Shown here piece by piece: positions 1-8,614 of a stretch of DNA of 17,047 nucleotides. The stretch comes from DATMER01 sp036266195 (lineage in GTDB: Bacteria; Acidobacteriota; Thermoanaerobaculia; Multivoradales; UBA5704). Where the stretch lies: the NCBI GenBank assembly GCA_036266195.1, contig DATANP010000085.1, forward strand, positions 1-17,047, written 5' to 3'. A program made the position numbers and the translations under genes. Positions within the stretch are counted from its first letter, which is position 1, and the number at the start of each line of letters is the position of its first letter. The notes below the pieces were generated by a model. The model ran no database searches, was not told the DNA's origin, and saw only the letters and a list, made by a program, of their open reading frames with translations.

Positions 1-1
1 C

Positions 2-1153
2 GACCTGACCGCCATTTCGTCTCCCAGCGGGGACCTCCTGGGTCTGCGAAGGATGACCGAGCGACTCGGCGCGGAGTTGGGCGCGCGGGGATTGGCGTCG
101 GAAATCCTGGAGGAGGCCGGAGAGGGGGGCGCGCTCCAGCCGGTCCTGGTTGCCCGTGGCTCCGACACCTCCCGCGGTCATCTGCTCCTAATCGGCCACA
201 TGGACACGGTCCTCCCCGCTGCAGAGCCGCGCATCGAGGACGGCCGGCTGGTCGCCACCGGCGCGATCGACATGAAGGGCGGCCTTGCTGCGTTCCTCGG
301 CGCGCTCGACCTCCTCGCCCACCGAGGCGTGAAACCCCCGGACGACCTCCTGCTCGTCGTGGTCCCGGACGAGGAGATCGGAGGCCCGATCTCCCATTCG
401 GCCATGCAGCGCTGGGGCACCGGCGCGCGGGCCCTCTGGGTGTTGGAGCCGGGCGAGCCGGCTGGCGACGCGGAGACCATGGTGGCCGGCCGGCGGGGCA
501 TGTTCGACTGGCACCTCACCGTCCAGGGTCAAGCCGCGCACTCGGGCCTCCACTACTGGGAAGGCCGTTCCGCCCTGGCCGCTGCCGCCCGCTGGTGTAC
601 CGAGGCCCAGGCGCTCTCGACCCCGAACGGCGGACCGACCGTGAACGTCGGCCGCTTCGTATCCGGAGACACCAGCTTCGTGGAGAACCTCGCCACGGCC
701 TACACCTTGGTGGGCACCGAGCGGCAGCTCAACGTCGTACCCGACCGCGCGATCGTCGAAGGCGAAACCCGCTTCCTGCGATCCTCGGAAGAAGCCCAAA
801 TGGAAAACCGCCTCCGCGATCTGGCCCGGCAAATCGGGTCCGAAACCGGAACCGAAATGATTTTCACACGCCGGCCACTGATCCCACCGGTCGATCCCGA
901 CGGCCCGCACGGAGACCTCTGCCAACGGGCCGTCGAACTGGCCACTGCCCAGGGCTGGACCCTGGAGATCGAGCGCGAGCGCGGCGGCATCTCCTTTCCG
1001 AACTTCCTCCCCGATCCCGGCCGGCTGCCTGTCCTCGACGGATTGGGTCCGGTCGGCGGCGGGATGCACACGCGCGAGGAATATGTGGACCTGAGATCGC
1101 TCAGGAGACGGGTAGCGCTGCTGGCGGATCTTCTGGGCGAGGCCTGGCCATGA
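2..1153 (+). CDS. M20-family zinc metallopeptidase (carboxypeptidase G2/ArgE-like), 5' end outside window
   Basis: Di-zinc amidohydrolase of the M20 clan, which removes an amino acid from a peptide or N-acyl amino acid. The substrate cannot be told from the sequence. The frame is open to the window edge and reads DLTAISSPSGD before the first ATG (53), matching the usual M20 N-terminal IPSPSG region, so the true start lies upstream and the ATG at 53 is internal. Counting from that Met: GHMDTV with metal ligand His49, GAIDMKGG with bridging Asp73, PDEEIGG with general base Glu107 and ligand Glu108, LEPGEP with ligand Glu132, and C-terminal GGGMHTREE with ligand His339. All zinc ligands are present. 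Residues about 143-260 form the inserted dimerisation domain (HSG motif). No signal peptide can be judged because the start is missing. Its stop overlaps the next start by four bases (ATGA). Confidence 0.93.
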   Translation, partial: DLTAISSPSGDLLGLRRMTERLGAELGARGLASEILEEAGEGGALQPVLVARGSDTSRGHLLLIGHMDTVLPAAEPRIEDGRLVATGAIDMKGGLAAFLGALDLLAHRGVKPPDDLLLVVVPDEEIGGPISHSAMQRWGTGARALWVLEPGEPAGDAETMVAGRRGMFDWHLTVQGQAAHSGLHYWEGRSALAAAARWCTEAQALSTPNGGPTVNVGRFVSGDTSFVENLATAYTLVGTERQLNVVPDRAIVEGETRFLRSSEEAQMENRLRDLARQIGSETGTEMIFTRRPLIPPVDPDGPHGDLCQRAVELATAQGWTLEIERERGGISFPNFLPDPGRLPVLDGLGPVGGGMHTREEYVDLRSLRRRVALLADLLGEAWP

Positions 1154-1803
1154 AGCTTCGTCTCGACATGCTCCCGCCACCTCAACGGAAGCTGTGGGAT
1201 GAGCTTGGCGCCCTGGTCCCTTCCGGGTTCGTGCTTTATGGAGGCACCGGCCTGGCGCTTCGCCTGGGCCATCGGACCTCGGAAGATTTCGATTTCTTTT
1301 CGAACGAGAGCTTCCTGCCGGACAATCTTGAGCGTCGAGTACCGTTTCTGGAGTCATCCCAACGGCTCCAATCGTCTCAGAACACCCTGGTCTCCCTGGT
1401 GGACCGGAACGGTCCCGTCAAGGTCTCTTTCTTCGGAGGCCTGGGCCTCAAGCGGGCTGGTGAGCCGGAAACAGCCGACGGCGTGCTCATCGCCTCGCTC
1501 ATCGATCTCGCCGCTACCAAGGTCAAGGTCGTTCAGGACCGGGCGGAAACCAAGGACTACCTCGATGTGAGCCGCATTCTGGAGGAGGGCCTCGACCTCG
1601 GTCAGGCCCTGGGCGCCGCCCTCGCCGTTTATGGCGAGGTCTTCAATCCGCTGCTCAGCCTGAAAGCGCTCTGCTACTTCGAGGATGGAGATCTTCGGCG
1701 GCTCCCTGAGGCGATCAAGCGCAGGCTTGCCGAAGCCGTCGCCTCGGTCGATCCGGAACGGTTGCCTCACGTCGAGCCTCGCCCAGGAGGCCTGGCGCCA
1801 TGA
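1150..1803 (+). CDS. AbiEii-type nucleotidyltransferase, toxin-like
   Basis: Protein of 217 residues of the AbiEii/AbiGii nucleotidyltransferase family, known in type IV toxin-antitoxin and abortive-infection pairs, where it transfers nucleotides to an RNA or protein target. Visible: GGTGLALRLGHR (31-42) and SEDFDFF (44-50), with likely metal ligands Asp46 and Asp48. A later DLAATKVKVVQDR...KDYLDV block matches the family's Lys/Asp motif. The frame stays open upstream to 595, but that part lies over the M20 gene. ATG 1150 is chosen because it begins at the family N-terminus, overlaps the M20 stop (ATGA), and has GAGG at 1139-1142 seven bases upstream. It overlaps the next gene the same way. 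Toxicity is inferred from the family; a housekeeping nucleotidyltransferase remains possible. Confidence 0.85.
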   Translation: MKLRLDMLPPPQRKLWDELGALVPSGFVLYGGTGLALRLGHRTSEDFDFFSNESFLPDNLERRVPFLESSQRLQSSQNTLVSLVDRNGPVKVSFFGGLGLKRAGEPETADGVLIASLIDLAATKVKVVQDRAETKDYLDVSRILEEGLDLGQALGAALAVYGEVFNPLLSLKALCYFEDGDLRRLPEAIKRRLAEAVASVDPERLPHVEPRPGGLAP

Positions 1804-2072
1804 CCGACCTGGAGCAGGTTGCCAAGCGTCTCTTCTGGTGGAAGCCGCCGGCCGAAGCGCTTGAAGACGAGCGCCGCTTCCTGGCCCAGGTCATGACCTA
1901 CGGCACGATCGAGGACCTCTCCGCAACCCTGCGCCACTTCCCAAGGAGCGCCCTGCGGGAAGTCCTGGAAGATGCTCCGCCGGGCGTGTTCGACATCCGC
2001 TCCTGGCACTACTGGCATCTGGTGTTCGGGATCAGCCCGGTACCCGAGCTGCCAAAGCGGCGGCTGGCCTGA
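1800..2072 (+). CDS. Small partner protein of the nucleotidyltransferase, antitoxin-like
   Basis: Protein of 90 residues with no membrane segment. ATG 1800 overlaps the preceding stop as ATGA and has a strong AGGAGG at 1785-1790. The protein is rich in Trp and aromatics: RLFWWKPP near the start, QVMTYGTIEDL in the middle, and a SWHYWHLVFG block near the end. From memory this layout (FWWxPP, Y/RGTxED, C-terminal WxYWHLxxG) resembles the short DUF6922-like proteins encoded beside AbiEii-type nucleotidyltransferases. An antitoxin or chaperone-like partner role is therefore inferred from the family and the coupling. The usual order puts the small gene first; here it is second. No wing-helix AbiEi domain is visible, so this is not the classical AbiE antitoxin. 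Confidence 0.8.
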   Translation: MTDLEQVAKRLFWWKPPAEALEDERRFLAQVMTYGTIEDLSATLRHFPRSALREVLEDAPPGVFDIRSWHYWHLVFGISPVPELPKRRLA

Positions 2073-2132
2073 CCCGAAACGAAAAGCCTTTTCCGGTCAC
2101 CTCTCGACGGACTCCATTTCGAGGACCAGGCC

Positions 2133-3485
2133 ATGATGCGGACCGCTCCCGCTGCTCTCTTCCTCTGTCTCCTGACCGCCTGCGCGCGGGACAGCGCCAG
2201 GCCGGCGTTTCCGTCGGGGCCGGCTCTCCAGGGACCGATCCGCTTCGAGTTTGCCCTCTTCTATCCCGACGCTCCCCGGGAGGAGCCGCAGACCGCGCTC
2301 GACGCTCTTCTCGCGTCCGATTTCTCGGGGATCACCCGCGCGGACAAGCTGCCTGACAAGGGCGACCAGCGCCTCATCAGCACGACCTGGGTCACCGATG
2401 GGTCCTATGCCGCTCCGGATGTCGAAGGGCTGAGCTACTTCGGGCGCGGGCTCAGCGATGCCCAGGCCGCGGCCCTCCAGCAGCCCAAGGCCGTCCTGCT
2501 CCTCGACTTCGGCCATGGCAAGGAGCACGTCTGGACCGGCGCACGCGACGCCCTGCGCCTGACCAGCGCGCTCGCGCGACGGACCGGCGGGATCATCTGG
2601 GACAACGAGTCCCACGAGATGTTCACGCCGGATGTCTGGGATGAGAAACGCATCGCGACCTGGACCGAGGCCGATGGTCCCACCGATCTCCGGAACCAGT
2701 TCACCATTCACGTTTATCGGAAGGAGGAAGACGGTCTCCACCGCGAGGTCTCGCTCGGCCTCCGAAAATTCGGACTGCCCGACTTCGTCGTCGAGGATGT
2801 GAGCGGCTCGGTAACCTCCAACATGGTGGGCGTGGTCAACGTCCTCGCCCAACTGCTCGCGGAGGGGGCCCAGGTCGGCGGCGACGGCGAGATCGATATC
2901 GACGTCCAGGGCCTCCGCATCGCGGAGATGCGGAAAGAGAAAGTCGCTTCTTATAAATCGAACGCGACCGGCAAGGCCCGGCTGCGCCTCGTCCTGGGGG
3001 TGCCGCAGGAGGGAGATCCCGAAAACCGCCTGGCCGAGATCGTCTTCGACCGGTATTCAGGACCCGATACCCAGGCCCGCCAGGAGGTCATGCTGTCCAC
3101 GCTTTTCGGCGCCGACGAGGATACCCTGACCAACACCACGCACGGCGAAGAGGTCCTCGAGGTCAGCCGCAAGGCCCGCGAAACGCTTCTCGCCACCCTC
3201 AAGCCCGCCTTCCAGAAAGGCCTGCCGCCGGGCGAGACCCTCCTGGTGAAAGCCCCTTTCAAGACACCGGCCGGAGGGAACGAATGGATGTGGGTCGAGG
3301 TGCTCGAATGGAAAACCGGAACGATCCAGGGCACGCTGCGCAACGACCCGGTCGAGGTCAAGGCTCTCAAGGCGGGACAGAGGGTCGAGGTCCAGGAGAA
3401 GGATCTGTTCGACTACATCCACTATCTTGCCGACGGTTCCTCCGAAGGCAATGAGACGGCGAAGCTCCTGAGTGCCGGAGGCTGA
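2133..3485 (+). CDS. Lipoprotein with C-terminal DUF2314-like domain
   Basis: Protein of 450 residues, starting with a lipoprotein signal (MMR, hydrophobic stretch, lipobox LTAC), so it should be lipidated and face the periplasm or outer membrane. GAGG at 2121-2124 lies eight bases before ATG 2133; ATG 2136 is an equally possible start. Residues about 110-170 contain LLLDFGHG and a GIIWDNESHEMFTPDVWDEKR block. Residues about 355-435 contain VKAPF, GGNEWMWVEV, GTLRNDPVEV and LKAGQRVEV, the pattern of DUF2314/YegJ-like proteins, whose function is unknown. No catalytic motif is recognised. It sits 23 bases ahead of another lipoprotein gene, so the two may be co-expressed. The 60 bases before it hold only a weak A/T hairpin (2081-2093). 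Confidence 0.85.
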   Translation: MMRTAPAALFLCLLTACARDSARPAFPSGPALQGPIRFEFALFYPDAPREEPQTALDALLASDFSGITRADKLPDKGDQRLISTTWVTDGSYAAPDVEGLSYFGRGLSDAQAAALQQPKAVLLLDFGHGKEHVWTGARDALRLTSALARRTGGIIWDNESHEMFTPDVWDEKRIATWTEADGPTDLRNQFTIHVYRKEEDGLHREVSLGLRKFGLPDFVVEDVSGSVTSNMVGVVNVLAQLLAEGAQVGGDGEIDIDVQGLRIAEMRKEKVASYKSNATGKARLRLVLGVPQEGDPENRLAEIVFDRYSGPDTQARQEVMLSTLFGADEDTLTNTTHGEEVLEVSRKARETLLATLKPAFQKGLPPGETLLVKAPFKTPAGGNEWMWVEVLEWKTGTIQGTLRNDPVEVKALKAGQRVEVQEKDLFDYIHYLADGSSEGNETAKLLSAGG

Positions 3486-3495
3486 GCGGCTCTGA

Positions 3496-3501
3496 TATCC
3501 T
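3496..3501 (+). promoter_or_regulatory. Possible -10 box (TATCCT) for a leaderless start
   Basis: TATCCT fits TAnnnT and ends seven bases before ATG 3509, the spacing expected if the transcript begins at the start codon. No SD is visible before this gene and no convincing -35 was found. Inference only. Confidence 0.3.
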
Positions 3502-3508
3502 TCCATGC

Positions 3509-5044
3509 ATGCGAAGGCACGCCGTCCTCTTCCTGGCACTGGTCCTCACCGCGTGTAGAAAAGAACCCGCCGTGCACCCCCGGGTCGTTCTGATCGGCCT
3601 CGACGGCGCGAGTTGGAACGTGCTCGATCCTCTCCTGGAAAAGGGTTCCCTTCCCGCCCTGGAGGATCTGCGGCGGCGCGGCGCCACGGCCGACCTCCAG
3701 ACGGTCGAGCCCGTGATCTCGCCCACGAACTGGACCACGATCGCCACCGGCCGACGCCCGGAGGTCCATGGCGTCACCAATTTCTTCGCCACCTCGGACT
3801 TCATCCGCGTGCCCACGGTCTGGGAGCGGATGGCGGACCGGGGACTCAAGGTGGGCCTCTACGACTACCTGGTCACGTGGCCGCCGCACACGCTCCCCGG
3901 CGGCTTCGTGATTCCGGGCTGGACCCGGCTCGACGCTTCGGTCATGCCGCCCGACGTCTTCTCCCGCGCCGGGGTCTCCCCCTACTTCTATTCGGTCGAG
4001 CGCCTGGCCATCCCCGGTTCCGCCGTGGCCAACGCGCGGCGCGAGACGACCGAAAAACCCGGACATTGGAACCGGCTCGCCGAGGCGTTCTCGATCGACG
4101 TGGGCGCCGTGACCTTCTATTCCATCGATCTGATCTCCCACCGCTTCTGGCGCGCGAGCCATCCCGACGAGTTTCCCGGGGTGAGCCCGCCGGTCGATCC
4201 ACGGCAGCACGACGTGCTCCTCGAAACCATGCTGGACATCGATCAGGCCGTCGGAAAGATAACCTCGGAGCTCGGCCCCGACACCGCGGTGCTCGTGGTC
4301 TCGGACCACGGATTCCACACGGTTCCGGAAGAGTTGAACCGGCGGTGGACGTTCCACCTCCACAACTGGCTCGCCCTGGACCATCTCGATCCGGACCGCG
4401 ACCGCTTCCGGAGCGTGAACGATTTCCAGATCGTGATCTTTCGCGTGGACCCCGGCCCCAACGCTGAAGCCGTGCTCATGCGCCTGCGGAACCTGTTCGC
4501 TTCGGCGACGGACGACAAGGGCGCTCCCCTGTTCCAGGTGGACGCGGCCCGGAAAGGGCAGGAGCTGAGCGAAAATCTTCCGAAGATGTTCGTCGATCTC
4601 GTTCAGCACTCGCCCGAAGCGTATGGTTTCGTGCTCGCGCGGCCGGATGCGAAGATGCTCGAACGCCTCTGCCCGCAGGGGCAGCTCCTGACCATCGCAG
4701 GCCCCCAGACCTGCGGCGCGCTCGCTCACGTCGAGGAGTTTTCCGGCACGCACGATCCCACGGCCGTGTTCTTCGCCGCGGGCGGTCCCATCCAGCACCG
4801 CGAGGAGCGGGGCCGGCTTCACATGCTCGACATCGCTCCCCTGCTCTTCTACCTGGCGGACCAGCCGATCCCGGACGATCTCGAAGGGCGCCTTCCGAAA
4901 GAGATCCTGAGCCCGGAGGTGCTGCGGAACCGGCCGCCGCGGACGGCACGGGCGTGGGCTCCGCGCCGGCGCGGCACCACGGCTCCGCCCCCGGAAGACC
5001 CTGAGCTGCTGCGGCGCCTGCGTTCGCTCGGTTACGCGAACTGA
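3509..5044 (+). CDS. Lipoprotein phosphodiesterase of the alkaline phosphatase superfamily (type I phosphodiesterase/nucleotide pyrophosphatase-like)
   Basis: Protein of 511 residues with a lipoprotein signal (lipobox LTAC, Cys16), so it probably acts in the periplasm as a phosphodiesterase, phosphatase or phosphotransferase. Metal site: LIGLDGAS (Asp32), SPTNWTTIATG with nucleophile Ser71 by alignment to the NPP pattern, SIDLISH (Asp207, His211), VSDHGFH (Asp266, His267, His270), GTHDP (His415). All two-zinc-site elements appear present. The C-terminus ends RLRSLGYAN, an ending I associate with many large phosphodiesterase-like proteins of this superfamily. No clear SD precedes ATG 3509; a TATCCT box lies seven bases upstream (see separate entry). 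It ends two bases from the convergent adaptor gene's stop, leaving no room for a terminator. Substrate unknown. Confidence 0.9.
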   Translation: MRRHAVLFLALVLTACRKEPAVHPRVVLIGLDGASWNVLDPLLEKGSLPALEDLRRRGATADLQTVEPVISPTNWTTIATGRRPEVHGVTNFFATSDFIRVPTVWERMADRGLKVGLYDYLVTWPPHTLPGGFVIPGWTRLDASVMPPDVFSRAGVSPYFYSVERLAIPGSAVANARRETTEKPGHWNRLAEAFSIDVGAVTFYSIDLISHRFWRASHPDEFPGVSPPVDPRQHDVLLETMLDIDQAVGKITSELGPDTAVLVVSDHGFHTVPEELNRRWTFHLHNWLALDHLDPDRDRFRSVNDFQIVIFRVDPGPNAEAVLMRLRNLFASATDDKGAPLFQVDAARKGQELSENLPKMFVDLVQHSPEAYGFVLARPDAKMLERLCPQGQLLTIAGPQTCGALAHVEEFSGTHDPTAVFFAAGGPIQHREERGRLHMLDIAPLLFYLADQPIPDDLEGRLPKEILSPEVLRNRPPRTARAWAPRRRGTTAPPPEDPELLRRLRSLGYAN

Positions 5045-5046
5045 TC

Positions 5047-6240
5047 CTATTTTCTCCGGACCTCCACGGCCGCGCCGTCCTCGATGTCGCCGCTCGGGTG
5101 AACGATCACGTTTTCGCCTTCCTTGAGACCGGAGAGGATCGCGGCCGCCTGATCGTTCTGCGGACCGACCTCCAGGCGCCGGAGCATGGCCTTGCCGTTT
5201 TCCATCACGTAGGTGGCCCAGCCCTGCTCATCGCGGAAGAGCGCGCTGGTGGGCACCTGGAGCGCGTCCTTCGAATCCCAGACCACCACGCGCACCTCCA
5301 CCCGGAAGCCATCGCCCAAGCTGGGGCGCTGCTCAGGAGGATCGGCAAGATCCACGATCACGTTGACCCGCTGCTCCTCCACGCCGAGCGCCGAAATCTT
5401 GAGAAAGCCCGACGGCTCGACCCGCTTCACCCGGGCGGCCAGCGCCTTCCCGCCGCCCCACTGCTCGATCTCCACCGGCTGGCCCGGACGGAGCCGCGCT
5501 GCGTCGGTCGAGAGCAGGTCCGAGACGATCTCCAGGTTTTTCGGGTCTCCGACCTCCATCAGCGGCTCGCCCGCGGGCACCACCGATTCGCTCTCGCGCA
5601 GCCGCCGCAGCACCGCTCCATCCACGGGCGAGCGCACCTCGTACTCGCCGCCCCGCACCGGGTCTCCCGCTTCCAGCAGGCTGGCCCGCGCCGCGGCCAG
5701 CTCGCTCTGCGCCACCTGGATCTCGTACTCGGCGGCCTTGAGCGTCTCGCGCCGCGTTTCCATGCCGAGCTGCGCGGATTCGACCGCCTCTTTCGAGACG
5801 ATGCCCTGCTTGCCGAGCGACGAGACGCGGCCGAAGTCCGACTCCGCGAAGCGCAGCTCGGCGCGGGCGCGCTCGCGGTCCGCCCGCGCGCGGCCCAGCG
5901 CGGCTTCGGCGGTCCGCACCCGCGCCTCGGAGGCCGCGCGGCTGCGCGCGTCCAAAAGATTTACATCCGCCGGCCGCAGCACGGCCAGCACGTCGCCGGC
6001 CCGCACCCCCTCTCCGGGTTCCAATTCGATGCGCAGGATGCGGCCCGTGAACGGCGCCGAGACCACGAAGCGGTCGCGGACCCGCGTCTCCCCTTCTTCG
6101 TCGAGCGTCACACGGAGAGGTCCGCGGGAGACGGCCGCCGTGTCCACTGGCAGTGGGCTGGGGCGCAGCCCGAGGGCGAACGCGGTGATCAGGCCCGCGG
6201 GTATGGAGTACATGATGATCTTTTTCGTTATCGGTTTCAT
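5047..6240 (-). CDS. HlyD-type periplasmic adaptor (membrane fusion protein) of ABC exporter
   Basis: Protein of 397 residues. The N-terminus has KK residues followed by one hydrophobic anchor (about 9-26). A lipoyl-like half-motif follows (SAPFTGRILRIELEPGEGVRAGDVLAVL), then an Ala/Arg/Glu-rich coiled-coil hairpin (about 95-205), the second lipoyl half (EVRSPVDGAVLRRL), and beta-barrel and membrane-proximal parts (QVPTSALF, LKEGENVIVHPSGDIEDG). This order is standard for adaptors that couple an inner-membrane pump to export across the periplasm. It starts four bases after the permease stop, with GGAG inside the permease end as SD, so it is the last gene of the exporter operon. No outer-membrane channel gene lies nearby, so a TolC-like partner would have to come from elsewhere. 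Confidence 0.93.
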   Translation of the reverse strand: MKPITKKIIMYSIPAGLITAFALGLRPSPLPVDTAAVSRGPLRVTLDEEGETRVRDRFVVSAPFTGRILRIELEPGEGVRAGDVLAVLRPADVNLLDARSRAASEARVRTAEAALGRARADRERARAELRFAESDFGRVSSLGKQGIVSKEAVESAQLGMETRRETLKAAEYEIQVAQSELAAARASLLEAGDPVRGGEYEVRSPVDGAVLRRLRESESVVPAGEPLMEVGDPKNLEIVSDLLSTDAARLRPGQPVEIEQWGGGKALAARVKRVEPSGFLKISALGVEEQRVNVIVDLADPPEQRPSLGDGFRVEVRVVVWDSKDALQVPTSALFRDEQGWATYVMENGKAMLRRLEVGPQNDQAAAILSGLKEGENVIVHPSGDIEDGAAVEVRRK

Positions 6241-6244
6241 GGGA

Positions 6245-8608
6245 TCACTCCGGCGTCTTGAGCACGGCGATCAGATCGAGCCGGTCGAGCTGGCGGCGCA
6301 CCGCCAGGCCCGAAACCAGCGCAGAGAGGACAACGGTCATCCCCGCCGAGGCGAAGGCCTGGCGGGTGAGGACCAGAGGAAAGCGGTACAGCTCGGTTCC
6401 GAAGGACTGCAGGACCAGGACCGCCAGGCCCCAGCCCAGGGCGAACCCCACCGGCAGAGCTATCACGGTCACGATGGCCAGCTCGCCCAGGAAAATAAAG
6501 GAAATCTCCGAGCGCCGGAAGCCCAGCACCCGCAGGCTCGCCAGCTCCCGGCTGCGCTCCGACAGCGAGATCCGGGCGCTGTTGTACACCACCCCGAACG
6601 CGATGATCGTCGCGAACAGGGAGAAGAAGAAAACCAGAACATTGAGATTCTTGGCGAAGATCTGCCGGAAGCTGTCCACCGCCGCCTGCTTGCGGCTCAC
6701 CGCGGACACCCGCGGCGTCTCCTTGAGCCGGTCGTACAGCTCGTCGGCCTGCGACGGCTCCACCTGCAGATAGGCACCGGAGATCCCGGCGTCGCCCATC
6801 ATGTCCTGCACCGTTCCGATGCGCAGGTAGGCCCAGGTGCCCAGGTGCTGGTCCACGACCTGGACCACGCGCATCCTCCGCTCCGGCCGCGAGCCTTCCA
6901 GGACCTGAACGATGAGCTCGTCGCCGGCCTTCGCGTCCAGCAGGTCGGCCAGCGAGCTCGAGAGCACCAGGCCGCTCTCCGGCAGCAGGACCGGCCCGGT
7001 CTCCGCATCCACCACGCGGTTCAGGCGCGCGCCGGGCAGCAGGCCCTGGAGGGCGATCCGCCGCGAGAGCTGGCCGTGGAAAATGCGAGCGGACACGGCC
7101 CGCGACGGCTCGGCGTAGGTCACCCCGGGCAGCCGCGCCAACTCGTGGAGCGCGCGCGGCGAGGCCGGCTCCGTAAAGGTTACGGTCACATCCTGGTGCT
7201 CGACGATGTTGAACTGCTCTTCCATCAATCCTACGACGGCGTCGCGGATCGAGTTGCCCATGATCACCAGCGCGCAGCCGGCCGCGATGCCGCCGACCGC
7301 GATGACCGTGCGCATCGGGCGCCGGGAAAGGTTGCGCAGGATCATGCGCGACGGCGGCGAGAGGAAACGGCCGAGCCCGATCCGTTCCAGAAAGGTTTCC
7401 TTGTAGCCGGCCGGAGCCTCGGGACGCAGCGCCTCGGCCGGCGGCAGGGCCGCGACCCGCCGCACCGCGCCAAGCACGCCGATCAAAGCCGCCCCCAGCG
7501 CCACGCCCGCGGCCTGGAGGATGCGCGCCGGAGGCACCGAGTAGCGGAGCACCGGAAAGTTGAAGATCTCGGTGTACATCCGCGTCACGTCGAGCCCGAG
7601 GAAATAGCCGCCGATCGCGCCGAGCACGATTCCGGCCGCCGTCACCAGAAAACCGAGCTTCGCGTAATGAAAACCGAGCGTGCGGTTCGCATACCCGTTC
7701 GCCTTGAGCGCCGCGATCTGCTCGCGCTGAACGGTCACGATCCGGGCCAGCACCACGTTCAGAAGGAACGCCGCCACCAGCAGGAACAGAAGCGGCAGTG
7801 AGCTGCCCATGTTTTGGAGTTGCCGCAGCTCGTTCGACAGATACCAGTGGGAGATCTGGAGCGAGCGCGGCACCGCACCGAGGCCGCCGTAGGGCTCGAG
7901 CAGATGATCGAGCCCGGCCATCACGTCCTCCTCCTGGGCGCCGGGCACCAGCTTCAGCGACACGTCGTTGAAGCTCCCTTCCAGATCGAACGCCGCGGCG
8001 AGCGCCTTGCGGTCCATCCAGAGGATGCCGAAGCGCTTGGGATCAGGCATCAGGTCGCCCTGCCGGATGCTGTAGATATATTCGGGCGACAGGCCGATGC
8101 CCACGATGCGCAGCTTGCGGCGCGTGCCGTTGAGCACCGCGTTCAGGGTGTCTCCGGGTTCGAGATGATTGCGCACCGCGAACGAATCGCTGACGACCAC
8201 TTCGTCGGGCCGGTCCGGCGCGAGCCAGCGTCCCTGGCGGAGATAGACGTCGTTGAGCAGCGGCCGGCCGTGCGAAGGCACGGACACGAGCCGGCCCATG
8301 GCGGGCTCGTCCATGTCCGGCATGTCGAGCGTAACCCCGGCCACCACCCGCGTTTCGGCGCGCGCCACCCCAGGCAGCGCCGATATGCGCTCGGCCAGGC
8401 TCTGCGGCGCGCGCTTGGCCGCGGCGAACACGTCGCCGAACCGCTGGTCGTCGTAATACGTGCGCAATGTGAAGCTCAGTGAATCGAACGTGCTCCGGTA
8501 CATCACGAACATGCACACGCCCGAACCGATCACCAAAGCGATCGCCAGGGCCTGGCCCTTGATGCGCCAGAGGTCGCGGAGCAGCTTGCGGTCGAGCGAA
8601 GAGATCAT
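6245..8608 (-). CDS. ABC transporter permease with duplicated FtsX/MacB-type domains
   Basis: Protein of 787 residues. One N-terminal membrane segment (about 16-37) is followed by a large periplasmic domain (about 40-260) and three membrane segments (around LPLLFLLVAAFLLNVVLARI, GIVLGAIGGYFLG and GVALGAALIGVLG) ending in the FtsX-type tail PPAEALRPE. The plan then repeats: a membrane segment (VIAVGGIAAGCALVIMG), a periplasmic part, and three more segments ending DLIAVLKTPE. It is thus a fused pair of 4-TM FtsX units and could serve as both halves of the permease. Periplasmic domains of this type usually handle lipoproteins, peptides or hydrophobic compounds by mechanotransmission; the substrate here is unknown. 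It lies six bases after the ATPase gene and four before the adaptor. Confidence 0.93.
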   Translation of the reverse strand: MISSLDRKLLRDLWRIKGQALAIALVIGSGVCMFVMYRSTFDSLSFTLRTYYDDQRFGDVFAAAKRAPQSLAERISALPGVARAETRVVAGVTLDMPDMDEPAMGRLVSVPSHGRPLLNDVYLRQGRWLAPDRPDEVVVSDSFAVRNHLEPGDTLNAVLNGTRRKLRIVGIGLSPEYIYSIRQGDLMPDPKRFGILWMDRKALAAAFDLEGSFNDVSLKLVPGAQEEDVMAGLDHLLEPYGGLGAVPRSLQISHWYLSNELRQLQNMGSSLPLLFLLVAAFLLNVVLARIVTVQREQIAALKANGYANRTLGFHYAKLGFLVTAAGIVLGAIGGYFLGLDVTRMYTEIFNFPVLRYSVPPARILQAAGVALGAALIGVLGAVRRVAALPPAEALRPEAPAGYKETFLERIGLGRFLSPPSRMILRNLSRRPMRTVIAVGGIAAGCALVIMGNSIRDAVVGLMEEQFNIVEHQDVTVTFTEPASPRALHELARLPGVTYAEPSRAVSARIFHGQLSRRIALQGLLPGARLNRVVDAETGPVLLPESGLVLSSSLADLLDAKAGDELIVQVLEGSRPERRMRVVQVVDQHLGTWAYLRIGTVQDMMGDAGISGAYLQVEPSQADELYDRLKETPRVSAVSRKQAAVDSFRQIFAKNLNVLVFFFSLFATIIAFGVVYNSARISLSERSRELASLRVLGFRRSEISFIFLGELAIVTVIALPVGFALGWGLAVLVLQSFGTELYRFPLVLTRQAFASAGMTVVLSALVSGLAVRRQLDRLDLIAVLKTPE

Positions 8609-8614
8609 GATTCT

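Noticed and set aside
595..1149. 185-residue N-terminal extension of the nucleotidyltransferase
   Set aside because: It overlaps the M20 gene in another frame and is Arg/Pro-rich; the family N-terminus begins at 1150.
2081..2093. GAAAA-GCC-TTTTC hairpin as terminator of the toxin-like pair
   Set aside because: The stem is short and A/T only, with no T run after it; too weak to call.
5213..7801. Long + strand open frame (over 800 codons) opposite the adaptor and permease genes
   Set aside because: Low-complexity Ser/Arg-rich then His/Arg-rich translation, no domain; it is a GC-codon shadow of two clear - strand membrane-transport genes.
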